From Larix kaempferi (lineage: Eukaryota > Streptophyta > Pinopsida > Pinales > Pinaceae): a DNA stretch of 64,000 nucleotides. Shown here one piece after another: positions 24,214-34,989 of this stretch. Within the stretch, counting starts at the first letter, position 1. Every line of letters begins with the position of its first letter. The stretch is from assembly GCA_027924585.1 (NCBI GenBank), contig BSBM01000386.1:4550001-4614000 (forward strand), in the 5' to 3' direction. The notes under the pieces are model-generated. The model ran no database searches and had not been told where the DNA came from. It saw only the letters and a list, made by a program, of their open reading frames with translations. A program made the translations under genes and the position numbers.

Positions 24214-24715
24214 GAATGATAGGACTGGATCATCCCTGAGCTTCGGTTCAAAAGGTACATGATAGGACTGGATCGTCCCTGGACTTCGGTTCAAAAGGTA
24301 CATGATAGGACTGGATCATCCCTGAGCTTCGGTTCAAAAGGTACATGATAGGACTGGATCGTCCCTGGACTTCGTTTCAAAAGGTACATGATAGGACTGG
24401 ATTGTCCCTAGACCTCGGTTCAAAAGGTACATGGTAGGACTGGATCGTCCCTGGACTTCGGTTCAAAAGGTACATGATAAGACTGGATCATCCCTGGACC
24501 TCGGTTCAAAAGGTACATGGTAGGACTGGATCATCCTTGGACCTCGGTTCAAAAGGTACATGATAGCACTGGATCGTCCCTGGACTTCGGTTCAAAAGGT
24601 ACATGATAGGACTAGATCATCCCTGGACTTCGGTTCAAAAGGTATATGATAGGACTGGATCGTCCCTGGACCTCGGTTCAAAAGGTACATGATAGGATTG
24701 CATCATCCATGGACC
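24214..24715 (+). repeat. Cop2 43-bp tandem repeat, about 11 copies
   Basis: Units of the form CATGATAGGACTGGATCRTC followed by CCTGGACYTCGGTTCAAAAGGTA, head to tail without spacers. The GGATCGTCC...GGACTT core is shared with the 88-bp family. Confidence 0.92.
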
Positions 24716-24754
24716 TATGTCCTAAAGAGAACAGGATTGATCATCCTGTAATAT

Positions 24755-25010
24755 GATTGTGTGTGATGATGTGGTTACTTGTATCGGTAGGATACTTGTA
24801 TTGATGATATGGTTACTTGTATCGGTAGGATACTTGTATTGATGATGTGGTTACTTGTATCAGTAAGATACTTGTATTGATGATGTGGTTACTTGTATCG
24901 ATAGGATACTTGTATTGATGATGTGGTTACTTGTATCAGTAGGATACTTGTATTAATGATGTAGTTACTTGTATCGGTATGGATACTTGTATTAATGATC
25001 GTGTGATGAC
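24755..25010 (+). repeat. Cop2 38-bp tandem repeat, about 6 copies
   Basis: Units GATGATGTGGTTACTTGTAT plus CGGTAGGATACTTGTATT, head to tail. Beyond 25010 the sequence becomes irregular GATGAT-rich and non-coding up to the polypurine tract. Confidence 0.9.
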
Positions 25011-25251
25011 TATGTTGATGATCGTGTGATGACGATGCTGTAGATCGTGATGATCCAGATTATGTAGATCGAGATGATACCGATGCTGATGATCGTATGA
25101 TGCTGATGCTGATGTTCCAATATTGAAGATGTTCCAGTAACTAGTTGAGTTACTGATGATGTTGAGAAAGCTTCCAATGATTTATAGATGTATCTTGTAT
25201 GATGTTGATGACTCCTTGCTCGTGCAGATACTATTATAATATCCTTCTCGT

Positions 25252-25261
25252 TAAGGGGGAA
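25252..25261 (+). promoter_or_regulatory. Cop2 polypurine tract
   Basis: TAAGGGGGAA directly before the 3' LTR start at 25262. Confidence 0.9.
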
Positions 25262-25865
25262 TGTTGAAATATTGTAACTTCAAAGAATATTATATTTGCA
25301 CTTTATTATTCCGGAGATGTTTCATTCCTCCGTAAAGATCTTATTGTATATCCGGAGATGTTTATTCCTCCGTCGGAATGTGGTAACTTGGGTTATTAGA
25401 CTTCCCTAGTGGGGGTCGGCCCTGTATGTGTTATGTGGGTCAAAGGGTTATTAGACCACCCTAGAGGGGTCGGACCAGTCATTTGTAGTGGGGTATTTAA
25501 CCCATTGGTTAAATACGAGCCTACGTGTACTTGTGTAAAATATATGTTAGAGTAGTGTATAAATAGAGGAGGTGTGTTCCTCATTTGACACACTCAATCA
25601 CTTGAGAGAGGCGCACTTGTGGAGGAGAGGTCTGCTATGGTGGAGGAGGAGATCATGTCTTTGGTTTGCATCTTTGTATATTGTTGGTCATCTATATTGA
25701 GGAAGCTTTGCTGGGTTTTCTACCCCATGAGGGTTTCCCAGGATAAATCTGTGTCTCTTGTGTTTATGCTATGCTTGTTGTTTCTTCAGTGATCCTGTAT
25801 ATGCTATTATTGTGAAATGGAATATAATGCTGCTATTTTATGTCTTAGCATATTAAATCTTAACA
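25262..25865 (+). repeat. Cop2 3' LTR
   Basis: 604 bp, equal in length to the 5' LTR with about 17 substitutions by eye, followed by target duplication AGACA. Confidence 0.95.
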
Positions 25866-27600
25866 AGACATAACTTGAAAGACAGTTAAAACAAAGTTAA
25901 GGAAGATGAAATGGAAACTAAGAATGATGACAAAAATTAATTAGAACTCTATGTAGTGGAAAACAAGATTTAATTACATCTAAGGCTGCTAATTAAAAGA
26001 AAGAAATATTATAGTTAAAAATCCTAAGAAACTGGATTCTAAGTAAGCATAAAAACAATGCAGAAAGTATTGAGGTTCGAATGACGATCCGTATGATTGT
26101 CCGAATGATAGTCCGGATGGAAGAAAACGTTTAAACTAAAGAAAGAAGAAGATTGGATGATCTTAACTACTAGCTGGTTGATGCATATGATCCTACAGTG
26201 CAAAGAATTCAATGAGAAGACTGTTGAGAAACTAAGATAGCAATAAGTAACCTATTCTAATCATTATTTAAAGAAATAAACTATTTCTATGGCCTAATCA
26301 AACAAAACTGAGAGATGAATAAAACTAACCTACAACTACAGGAAAGAAACTAACATAACTAATTCTAATTGCAAACTAAACTTGAAACATCAACTAACTA
26401 AACTCTATTTAATTGCGAAAGATTGAAAGCAAACTATGAACACTATGCTTGGCCGACCATTATCAATTCTGGAAAAGTAAATTAAGTTAGCAACAAAATA
26501 CAGATTACAGAAAATTTTAAAAATGAAATATACAGGAAAACAGAATTAATTACATACACTTGAAAATGAACTATTTACTTGCGAAAAGGAAAATACAAAA
26601 ACATAAACCTCCAGTTGATGAGGGGCCCTTCCTAGCAATCAGAGATTGAAACTAAATCAACTTAGTCACCAATAGCAGAATATCAACAATAAAATTCAGG
26701 AGCTTCCATTAACTAAGAAAATTATAAAACGTTTCTACAAATTACTGATAGCGTAAAGGTCTAAATCTACTGTGCTATATGTTGTCTATATTGTCTGTGT
26801 TTCTCCAAAGGAGGCATCTATCTATAAGTTTACAATGAAAGAGAAGGTCAACATAGCCAACCTCTCTAAAAATAGAAGTCTTTAATGTCTATACAATGGT
26901 TGCTTGGTGGTTGACGACAGCATAAAGGCCGTCCGCTTGCTTCCACGGCACCGTTTCTCCTTGATGCAAACAACTGCATGTTAGTTTCCTTTAACCGTGG
27001 GAAGAAGCATGTGCTGGCAGGCTGAGCGTAGGAGAATGGAACTGTTGGAACATCGACGTGGGCATGAGCATGTGATGTCGAGCTGAGCGAATGGGAAAAT
27101 GAATCTTCTAGAGTGCTGACGTGGGGAGAGTCATGTGTTGTTTAGCTGAGCAAGCAGGGAAGCGAATCTTCTAGAGATTTTACTCACCAACCATAACCGC
27201 CACATTGCTAACATAACCCATATTTATGTCTTTGTCTTTAATGGGAAAGAATATGCCAACCGCCCATTTTGTGGGCTGAACGAAGCGCTGAACGATGGAT
27301 TGGATGCGGTTGAACGTTTGCAATGTGAACACGAGTCTGGACGGAGTTCCGTTTGAAGCCCATAACTTGCAAGCTGAAATCTATTTTCCAAGCGAGTCGA
27401 AAAAAATTAAATTAGTATTAATAAACCATGAAAATAATGATATTTATCCAAAATTCATGTGATATGTAAATACGATCATACCTAGGTCTGATAGACGGTC
27501 TGAATGGCAAGAGGAGTGATTTATTATATCAGAATAGTTAAAATAGCACCACTCAGAGTATATTTGATGATAAAAAATGGTGACAGAATGGACACCAACA

Positions 27601-28426
27601 TATGTTATGGATGTTTTTTGTTCAACCTTCCCTTTTCCTATCATGGGATGGAATTGGACCAAGGAAGGACCTCCTGTCCACATTTATTGTTCAACATTAT
27701 GGGAGGAAAACTTTGTAACCCTCATCTATGACATTTGTGATCAGTTTATGGGTTCCATTTATTACAAGATATTCAAGGAGGATGCCCCTACCTTTTCTGC
27801 ATAAGCTAAGGCATTGATTTCCACTATGGGATATTGCTATGTTGGAGAATATTTCTCCTACATCAGAATTTGGGGCAGCAAAATAGTCCATCTCTTGCCC
27901 AGAATTGTTCCTCACAAGATGGTAATTGAAGAGATATCATTCCAAACTTTTATTGATGGTTTGTTTCCACAGTTCAATGGATCTAAAAGGAAAGGCTGGC
28001 CTAAGTTTCCTCTTAGCCTTGGACCCTTAGTTATCCAGAACTCCACCCATGCCACTTTTCATGGGAATAGAATCACAACCCTGAAGCTTGGGGAGGCCCA
28101 TAAAAGGATGCATGATCCTAATTATTTCTTGGCTAATCACTTCACGAAGGAACATATCGAGGGTAATTATGTGCATCAGTCTGAGATTGATGATTCCATC
28201 TATGAAGGCATGAATTCATTTCAAGATGTGTTGAACAGAGCCACCTCCTAGGAGGATAAAGGTTTCATTCACCAATACCAACAAGAACTCAAGGTGAAAG
28301 TGTTACAGGACAGAAAACTTAAGCTGTCAGATAATGAAAGAGATCAGAAGGAATTGATAAAGAGAGAGGCACAAAAAAATTAGGATAAAACTCCTTTGCA
28401 GTTGACCTATCAATCAGAATATAAAG
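27601..28426 (+). pseudogene. Fragment of an unidentified ORF between Gyp1 and Tat1
   Basis: One frame runs from 27601 to about 28380 with three internal stops (27802-27804, near 28249 and near 28381). It reads GWNWTKEGPPVHIYCSTLWE, then YIRIWGSKIVHLLPRIVPHK and ends in a charged helical tail (DRKLKLSDNERDQKELIKRE). I do not recognise the family. It may be the C-terminal half of an accessory retrotransposon ORF of the type seen at 297-1872, which would also end in a coiled tail, but this is a guess. Gyp1 cuts it on the left (27600/27601) and Tat1 on the right (28426/28427), so it belongs to an older host sequence. Confidence 0.5.
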
Positions 28427-29148
28427 TGTTAACACCAAAAAAGTGCTCACTAGCTCATCCCTTTGGACATACACCTCTGTTGACCAAATTTCCTACCAAC
28501 CTAGCCTCCAAAACCCCAGAAAACCTAAATGGATACCAAAGTATTTAAAATTCCCTCAAAAACATACCAAAACCCCAAGAGTGGGTTAAAATCAAAATAA
28601 TTGGGAATAAAACTCAAAAGAAAATCAAATAAAAGAGAAAATAGGGAAAAAACCCTAAAAATCCCTAAAACCCTAATCCATGTTTATAAAAAGGGGTGGA
28701 GGTCCCCCATTTCAATATCCCTCAACTACTCTACCCTTATGCTACTTAAATTTTGTCAAGCCTTAGCCATCCATCTTTGAGCTTTGGCCTCCCTTGAGAA
28801 GATAAGAACTTTAGCCACCAACGAAAGCATTGAAGAGGAGAGTACGGAACCAAAGGAGCGGCGGAACACACTGTCAGAGCTCCTCTAGCCTCATCTATGA
28901 GGTAAATCTTTTGCAATCCCTTGCTTTCCCATTATACATAAATTAAAGTTTCTTTGTTACTTTATTTCAAAAATCAGTTATTTATTTCTTTAAGTTGTTT
29001 TTAAAATCTCATGCACATGTTAGATTGAATGGTTTATTGTTTTTATGATTAGTTTAGTTTCTTATCACTTCCCTTCAACCTGCTACTAAGGGTCCCTTCC
29101 CTTAGTAGGTTCCCTTTTGCACAAGATGGGGTGAAAACCCTAGCTACA
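28427..29148 (+). repeat. Tat1 5' LTR
   Basis: 722 bp from TGTTAACACCAAAAAAGTGC to AAACCCTAGCTACA. Its ends match the Tat2 LTR (57098-57841, read on the minus strand), which starts TGTTAACACTCAAAAAGTG and ends AACCCTAGCTACA. Both carry an inverted repeat near the 3' end (CCTTAGTAGG and CTGCTACTAAGG), which may form the R-region hairpin. A likely TATA box, TTTATAAAAAGG, lies near 28683. Confidence 0.92.
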
Positions 29149-29151
29149 GAT

Positions 29152-29169
29152 TGGCGGCTCCGCTGTCTG
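29152..29169 (+). promoter_or_regulatory. Tat1 primer binding site
   Basis: TGGCGGCTCCGCTGTCTG begins three bases after the LTR. I recall TGGCGACTCCGCTGGGG-like sites in Tat/Ogre elements, so this is probably the same tRNA type with substitutions; the tRNA was not checked. Confidence 0.7.
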
Positions 29170-31106
29170 AACCCTTTTCTGACAGTTTAGTTTTTATTGT
29201 TATTTCTGTTTAAAAGTTCTGTTTTTCGTTTTCATCTCCTTAGTTACAGTTTTGCGAGTTTTATCTGTGTGTGTTCAACCAATTTGCATCGCTTTCCATG
29301 TAGAAAACCGCATCCTTTTTCCACATAGCTGTGGCTTGCACCATTTCTATTCACCAGTTTTGCATGGTCTGTAGCTCGGCTCTTTAGCCCTTTGCTGTGG
29401 TCCAGAGCGCGACTTTCATGCTTCTTCACGCGGTGCACACCGCACCATTTTAGCACCTGCGCGCGGTTCTAAACCATGGCTTACCCATCTTCAGACATGG
29501 TCCATACCACGGTCTACACAAGTCTTCCCGCAGTGCGACCTCTACACATAGACAGCACCACTCAGCATCCCGCCACCTGCGCGGCCCCCACCGCTCCCCA
29601 CCTTGCGATTTGTGCGGCCCCGACCGCGGAGCTCCCAGCACAAATTGCGCTACACACTATGCCATCCACCTCGTAACTCACGTTGCACACCACGTGTTCA
29701 TTCCTGGAACTGGTGATGCACACCGCACTGACCATCCACTAATGCCGCGCTGCACACCGCACTGTCCGGCACGCCCCTGTCATGTTGCACACCGCACTCT
29801 CCGGCACGCCCCTGTCGCATTGCACACCGCACTGCCCAGTGCTCTTGTCGTGCTGCACACCACACCCTCTAGCCCGAGAAGTGATTTGCACACCACAGCG
29901 CACAGTCGAAATGCCCGTTACACACCATGCAGATTCGGCCCATAGTCACGACCTGATTTTCAAAAATTTTAGTAATTTTGTTAGTTAAAAAAAAAATATT
30001 TAACTTTATTTTTCAAAGTCTTTTTTAAGCATTCAACTTCCATCATAGTTTCCATTCTTCTAGCATTTAAATGGAATCTTTTTACTTGCTAGATTAGCTT
30101 CCAACATTATCATTGCACACACTCTGTGACCTAACTCAAGTGAGCCTTAAAAAACTACTTAACTCAACCAACTTTTAAGCCCACTTGGGGAACACAAAAG
30201 AATTTTGTAGCTAGGTAGAACAAGGGGGATAGGCATCCAAATAACACCCCTTTGTTACTTACGCTTGAGATATAGTCGTTCTCATTTAGGGTACCAAAAT
30301 CCCCTAGTACTTGTTGGTACAGTTACAGACCAATTTGTCGGAAAAGGCCTCTTCCTTAGGAGGGAAGTCGTTAGACTGGTTCTGGAGGACTATGTGGACT
30401 TCCGCACTCCACCTAGTTCTGAAGGACAGCTACTCGATGTCCTAGTTGCACTTCCATTTTTGGGTGCAGCGGCCAAAGGGATAACACGGCGAATGCTTTT
30501 TCTGGACGTACCATGAATGGGGTATCCTAGTTGCCATTCTCCCAGGGCTCTTTTACCCAGGATCCCTCTTGGTAGAGGGATATCCCCCAGCTACTTGGTT
30601 CCACATTTCGTATCCTCTTACTGCGGATTTCATCACCTTGCAGAGGATACAATTTGCGAGAGCCTCCAGACATTTTAGTTAGGTGTTTGCATGCTCTCTT
30701 ACCTCCCCCGAGTCTAGTGAGCTTACCTTTTTTCATTTTCTAGGAGCCCTGTCTGTTGGTATTCTGACCATTTTTTTCCGCTCCGTTTGTTGTAGCACAG
30801 CTGTTGCAACAAGCATTTTGAGCATTGTTATTGGCGTGAGTGCTGCCTTTTTTATGCTCTCCTTATGCACACACGGCTGCATTAGGATTTTTGAGCCTTT
30901 TACTCACCACTCCTCACCTGGATCACCCTCATCACCACCATTGAGTCCCAAAGACAGTCCCGGCACCAACGCGGCCAACCCCTGCAACACGATTTACTTG
31001 GCTCTCCTCACCACTGACATAGAACCTTGTCACCTGACCCAGCGCTCCTTATACCACATTTGATTCGGAACCAGAATACAACACATATATTGCTCTTTCT
31101 AGTCCC
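29170..31106 (+). other. Tat1 5' leader
   Basis: About 1.9 kb between PBS and gag. The first part is a GC-rich phased array (29410-29940). The rest (29945-31106) is non-coding by my reading, with an isolated ORF at 30265-30516 and a Ser/Pro/Thr-rich one at 30683-31063 that match nothing I recognise. Confidence 0.6.
29410..29940 (+). repeat. Tat1 leader array: about 16 degenerate 33-35-bp units with hairpin cores
   Basis: GC-rich cores such as CGCGGTGCACACCGC, CGCGGTTCTAAACC and TGCACACCGCAC recur at about 29429, 29462, 29496, 29529, then 29580, 29613, and later 29717, 29751, 29786, 29821, 29854, 29887 and 29919. Most steps are 33-35 bp. Many cores are inverted repeats with a 3-5-base loop. 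Because the step is close to 33 bp, some frames stay open for about 110 codons with an 11-residue periodicity; I do not regard these as proven genes. Confidence 0.8.
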
Positions 31107-33480
31107 TTGGATGGCATGATGTCCAACCCCTTTTTTGGCGGGATGGTCAGTGGAGGACCCAACACCCACCTGGCTACCACATCAATGTCCATCCCCATCA
31201 TGTCATCTCTAGGACCTGTTCCTAACATCCCCTCCACCACATCCATCCCTATAGGTAGTGGATTGGTCACCAATGCAACTCCACTGGTGACTAGTAGTAT
31301 AGCTGGGGGCAGCGGCTCCACAATGGCCGCTATGGCCCACACCGTTTCCCCACACATTAGGGGAAGCAGCCCCACCATGGCCGCTATGGCCAACATTGTT
31401 GGCCCACACATTGGGGGCAGCGGATCCACTATGGCCGCTACATCCCACACCATTTCCCCAAACATTGGAGGTAGCGGCCCCACCATGGTCGCTATGGCCC
31501 GCACCATTGCCCCACACATTTGGGGCAGCGGATCCACCATTTTTTCTACGGCCCATACCATTTCCCCGCACATTGGGGGAAGTGGCCACACCATTTCCGC
31601 CACAGAAAACACACCAACCTTGATACATCCCCCTGCGATTTTTCCATTCATGGCCAGTCTTAACCTCTTTGACTTGGCTAGTTTGACTAATGATCCGATA
31701 AGACATGATCCTACATGGCCTCTTATGCCCACCAAACTCCCTTCAGACATACCCAAATTCGAGGGAAAGGGAGGAGAAGACCCCCAAAATCATATCATGT
31801 ATTTCCACTTATGGTGTTCCTCTAACTCCATTGTGGACGACTCGATTTGCCTCTGACTACTACAAATAACCCTCACTGGAGCTACAGCTAAGTGGTATAT
31901 TGACCAACCTCATGGGACCCACCTTACGTTCACATCCCTTGCTTCCACTTTCTTGCAGTTCTTCCAGCTACCCATTCGTTACGATGCCGGTGTAGAGATC
32001 CTCTTATCTTGTAGACAGAATATGGACACCCACATCACAAATCACATCCATGAGTGGCGTAAATGACGCACTTCATGTAAGATCAAGTTGGACGACCGTA
32101 TTTTCTTAGATTGGTTCCTGAAGTCTCTCATACCAACCATCGCGAAGGATGTGGCCTTCGAGCGACCTCAGTATGAGGAATAGCCATCCTTAAATCCCAA
32201 CAATTTGATCTTATTTACGCCCAATCTGGCTACCTATATTCTATCTTACTAGACGCCCCTTGTGCAGACGCCTCCCAGAGCGATGCCTTGGGAGCATCCC
32301 ATGACGTCGACGACATCATCGGGCATGTATCATCGTGCACCCAACCGTACATGGCTATGCCCACTCCTTATGGTCTTGATCTTTCACGTGCCACACCCCA
32401 TTCTAGAGCGACTACATCATACATACCATTCATTCAGCCTCCTCATACTCATGGACCATCATGCCCACAACATTGTTATGGCCATGCACACTCACCTTAT
32501 ATTCCTCCTGCGGGTCAACCCACCTTTTATCAACACCAAACTCCGCCCGCACATTCACACCACCAAGTTTGGCAGGCTTACTACTCTCTGCAAACCCTAA
32601 TTGTGCAACCACAAGTTCCTCCAGTTTATCACCCACCACCGACCCCACCAGCTCTGGCCCAACCTCAAGCACATCCCATTTACTACCCACCGCCGGCACC
32701 TTCACCACCTCCTCAGCCACAGAATCCCCCCAACCCCCAAGGGAAAGTTTACGCCCAACAACACCCATAGCAAAACTAGCCTGCTCAACGCAACTAGCAA
32801 GTCCAACAAAACAAGGGGAGAGGACGGAACCGTAGGAATAACCAACCTCCAGACCAAGGTGGTCAACAACCAAACCCCCAATATAACAACAATGCCTCCC
32901 CACCTGACAAAAACCCTGACAGACCACCTCGTCAAGGTAAGAATCCCAATTTACGAATGAACCATCCTTGTTCTATATGTTGGGTCTACGGCCACTATAC
33001 TCACAATTGTCTGCACTTGGATTGTACCCATCAACTTTGGACGGACGATGCCCAATGCCAAGGACAAGCCACTCCTCCTGCACAACTGAACCCCCAGCCA
33101 CCTCCCATGGTGCTACAAAATACCTTTCCCACGGAAGGAATAGTAAATACCCAACCACCAGCTCCCTCCCAAGGAACTGCACAACCACCTTAGCAAATCA
33201 CATATGCTATACAGACAAACCAACCAACGGATTCGGGGACCCACCATCTCTTCATGATGTCATCAACCGACGTCAACCTTCAAACGCATCGAAATCAATA
33301 TGGATCCAACCCCAAAACCCCCCCGTTGATACTGTTTCTAACACTCTTCCCATAGATCATCCCTTATGCATACCCCCACCACACGGGGATGGGGCTCCTA
33401 AATCCCCTCGCTTCCCACTATGACGGATCAACAACAATCCTAATGCTCATGCTGCAGCAAATTATAATATTGTAGAAGAC
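31107..33480 (+). pseudogene. Tat1 gag (broken)
   Basis: Structural particle protein. It starts at ATG 31107 with an N-terminal domain of six 18-residue repeats (54-bp units, 31311-31634), then the gag domain (LPSDIPKFEGKGGEDPQNHI, a TGA at 31854-31856, and LTGATAKWYIDQPHGTHLTF after it). A second TGA lies near 32063. The following Pro-rich region (32288-32770) and a zinc knuckle CSICWVYGHYTHNC (CX2CX4HX4C, near 32970-33012) lie in other frames. The C-terminal part continues to the protease linker. The copy is not translatable as one protein. Confidence 0.85.
31311..31634 (+). repeat. Six 54-bp in-frame repeats in Tat1 gag
   Basis: Units start at 31311, 31365, 31419, 31473, 31527 and 31581, exactly 54 bp apart, each encoding about 18 residues of the form GSGPTMAAMAHTISPHIGG. 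The period keeps the frame open on both strands, which explains the long antisense ORF here. Confidence 0.92.
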
Positions 33481-34225
33481 CTAGCGCAATCCCCCGCTAC
33501 TATGTCTACCTTGGAAGTTCTAAAGAACTGTCCTGCAATGAGGAAATTGTTGTTATCTACCATCGGTATGATAGAACCTAACGAATCATGATTGATGGAA
33601 TTTGACTTAGACCATGCTGAACCACGTTTTCCTTCGACACTAGGCTTCCAAGTTTATGTATCAGTTCGTAACCTTGTCATCCATCGATGAAGGCACCTCT
33701 ACTTGCATTATGTCGATGTTTGTATGGCAGAAGCTTGGATCCCCCACTCTACAGCCATCAACAACTACATTAAGATCTTGTGATGGCCGCACAACTCAAC
33801 CTCAAGGAATTTTGGCCAACGTTCCCATTCAACTAGGGGGAAAAATGGTCCTAATCGATATAGAGGTTATCAATGCACAACTTGATTACAACCTCTTACT
33901 TGGTCGTAGTTACATGTATGCTATGAAGGCCATCGCTTCGTCTGTCTTCTACATCATAATGTCCCCCCATGAGGGACATGTGGTAAAAATAGACCAAATA
34001 ACGTACTATGATCCCAATGCCCCCACTGCCCCTGAGAACGTTCTTCCCATGATTGAACAACCCATGCACAATGCTCCTACATCTTTAGTCTCCACAGTCG
34101 GACCCGGGTTATACTTGGAATCACTCATGACCTCCACGTTCCAATCCATTCCACCCCCTGTGAAGATAATAGAGATATATGATCTTTGCACCATCTCCTC
34201 CAACCATACAGCACCCAACCAGTGA
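33481..34225 (+). pseudogene. Tat1 protease region
   Basis: Aspartic protease that would process the polyprotein. Linker sequence (STLEVLKNCPAMRKLLLS, near 33510) precedes the domain. The active-site segment reads IDEGTSTCIMS, the DEGAST-like form of Tat elements rather than DSG, and the domain continues LGGKMVLIDIEV and YNLLLGRSYMYAM. The ORF 33656-34225 is open, but an upstream stop and frame change separate it from gag. Confidence 0.85.
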
Positions 34226-34989
34226 CCGCCCTTACTACTGCAACCACCGTTGGTACAAAGTTACGTTGGGGCAACACCCATCCATACGATCCCATTTTTA
34301 TTCCCACCATCTGGCGTGATAAGTACCTCCATGATGGCCACTTTGAACCTCCCTGGTTTAGCCCTAGGTCTACCCATTTGGTACTTACCCGCCCCTACTC
34401 CTCCACCAACACCACAAGTCATCCTTCAACCAATTAAACCTAATAACACTTCCAACCGCCCACCTCCATGATTTGCGAACATGCCCAACTGTCCTCCTTC
34501 TAGCGCAACGTCCAAAATCTGCTACAAACCCTCCCCCACCACCACCTAAAAATGCTAGGGGAAAAGGCCCGCAAAACTATACAGCCCCTCCAGCAAGAAA
34601 ACCGGTGGCACCCCAACCACCCCTGCGAGCACCCACTAAGTTATCCTTGTGTGATGATATTGGCCATGCCACCCACAACTGTCGACAATTTCCAGATCTC
34701 CAAAAACACATGCATACCTTGGATGTTGACCCCAACATCCCCGTAGTTGTACTAAACCCCCCATCCCAACAGTGCAACAAGGCGTTGCATACTAACCACG
34801 CTTGTGCTATCTCTGGAATATATGGTCACTACTCACACTACTGCCCCAACCTCCTGGATTATAGAGCATCCCTCTACGAGTTGAACAACGCCGACCTAGA
34901 GACATCCCCTCCTACCATTGAATAAATTTACCCTCCAACATCTTCCCCTTCGGAAGAAGTCAATACCATATACATGATCTCTACGGTCG
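34226..34989 (+). pseudogene. Tat1 linker between protease and RT with knuckle-like motifs
   Basis: A Pro/Thr-rich linker. ORF 34473-34925 contains LSLCDDIGHATHNC and, about 70 residues later, CAISGIYGHYSHYC. The second is a CX2CX4HX4C knuckle with the second Cys changed to Ser, and it resembles the gag knuckle near 32970. A nucleic-acid-binding motif here, after protease, is unusual and may be a duplication of the gag C-terminus. Confidence 0.55.

Larger units (their letters stand above)
18631..25865 (+). mobile_element. Cop2: internally deleted Ty1/copia element related to Cop1
   Basis: Two 604-bp LTRs (TGTTGAAATATTG ... CTTAACA), a Met-type PBS, a long leader, RT/RNase H remains, four successive tandem-repeat families and a polypurine tract. 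The target duplication AGACA is perfect (18626-18630 and 25866-25870). By eye the two LTRs differ at about 17 of 604 positions (2.8%), so insertion was fairly recent compared with Gyp1. It shares leader and LTR motifs with Cop1 but has different 3' repeats. Confidence 0.95.
1..27600 (-). mobile_element. Gyp1: old minus-strand Ty3/gypsy (Tat/Athila-branch) element, left end outside window
   Basis: Positions 1-244 and about 27357-27600 are near-identical and both end in GGACACCAACA, so they are the same end of two LTRs. Between them, on the minus strand, lie a PBS, gag, protease, RT, RNase H, integrase and an extra ORF, in that order from right to left. Removing the two copia insertions (7372-14491 and 18631-25865) leaves an internal region of about 10.3 kb and an LTR of about 2.7 kb. 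The protease DLGA motif and lack of a chromodomain fit the non-chromovirus Tat/Athila branch; this assignment is by eye. The reading frames hold many stops, and RT, integrase and its zinc finger have lost key residues, so the copy is dead. The right flank starts TATGT; the matching duplication would lie left of the window. Confidence 0.85.
17661..27600 (-). repeat. Gyp1 5' LTR, split by Cop2
   Basis: Reads TGTTGAGGTG... from 17661 to 18630 and resumes at 25871 up to ...CACCAACA at 27600, about 2.7 kb in all. The last 240 bp match window positions 1-244. The sequence is AT-rich, with no supported gene. Segments from 26930 to 27360 hold moderately GC-rich non-coding sequence. Confidence 0.85.

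Noticed and set aside
23571-24260. Repeated minus-strand ORFs up to 137 residues
   Set aside because: They are translations of the 68- and 88-bp tandem repeats and restart in each unit with stops between.
24214-24715. Regular short repeats as a possible CRISPR array
   Set aside because: Units are head to tail without unique spacers, inside the 3' region of a plant retrotransposon; no cas gene.
29610-29945. 111-residue ORF with 11-residue periodicity
   Set aside because: It is a product of the 33-35-bp leader array; there is no domain and the step varies, so coding use is not supported.
31049-31756. 235-residue minus-strand ORF
   Set aside because: It mirrors the 54-bp repeats of Tat1 gag on the other strand; the period of 54 keeps both strands open. 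The sense strand has gag features, the antisense none.
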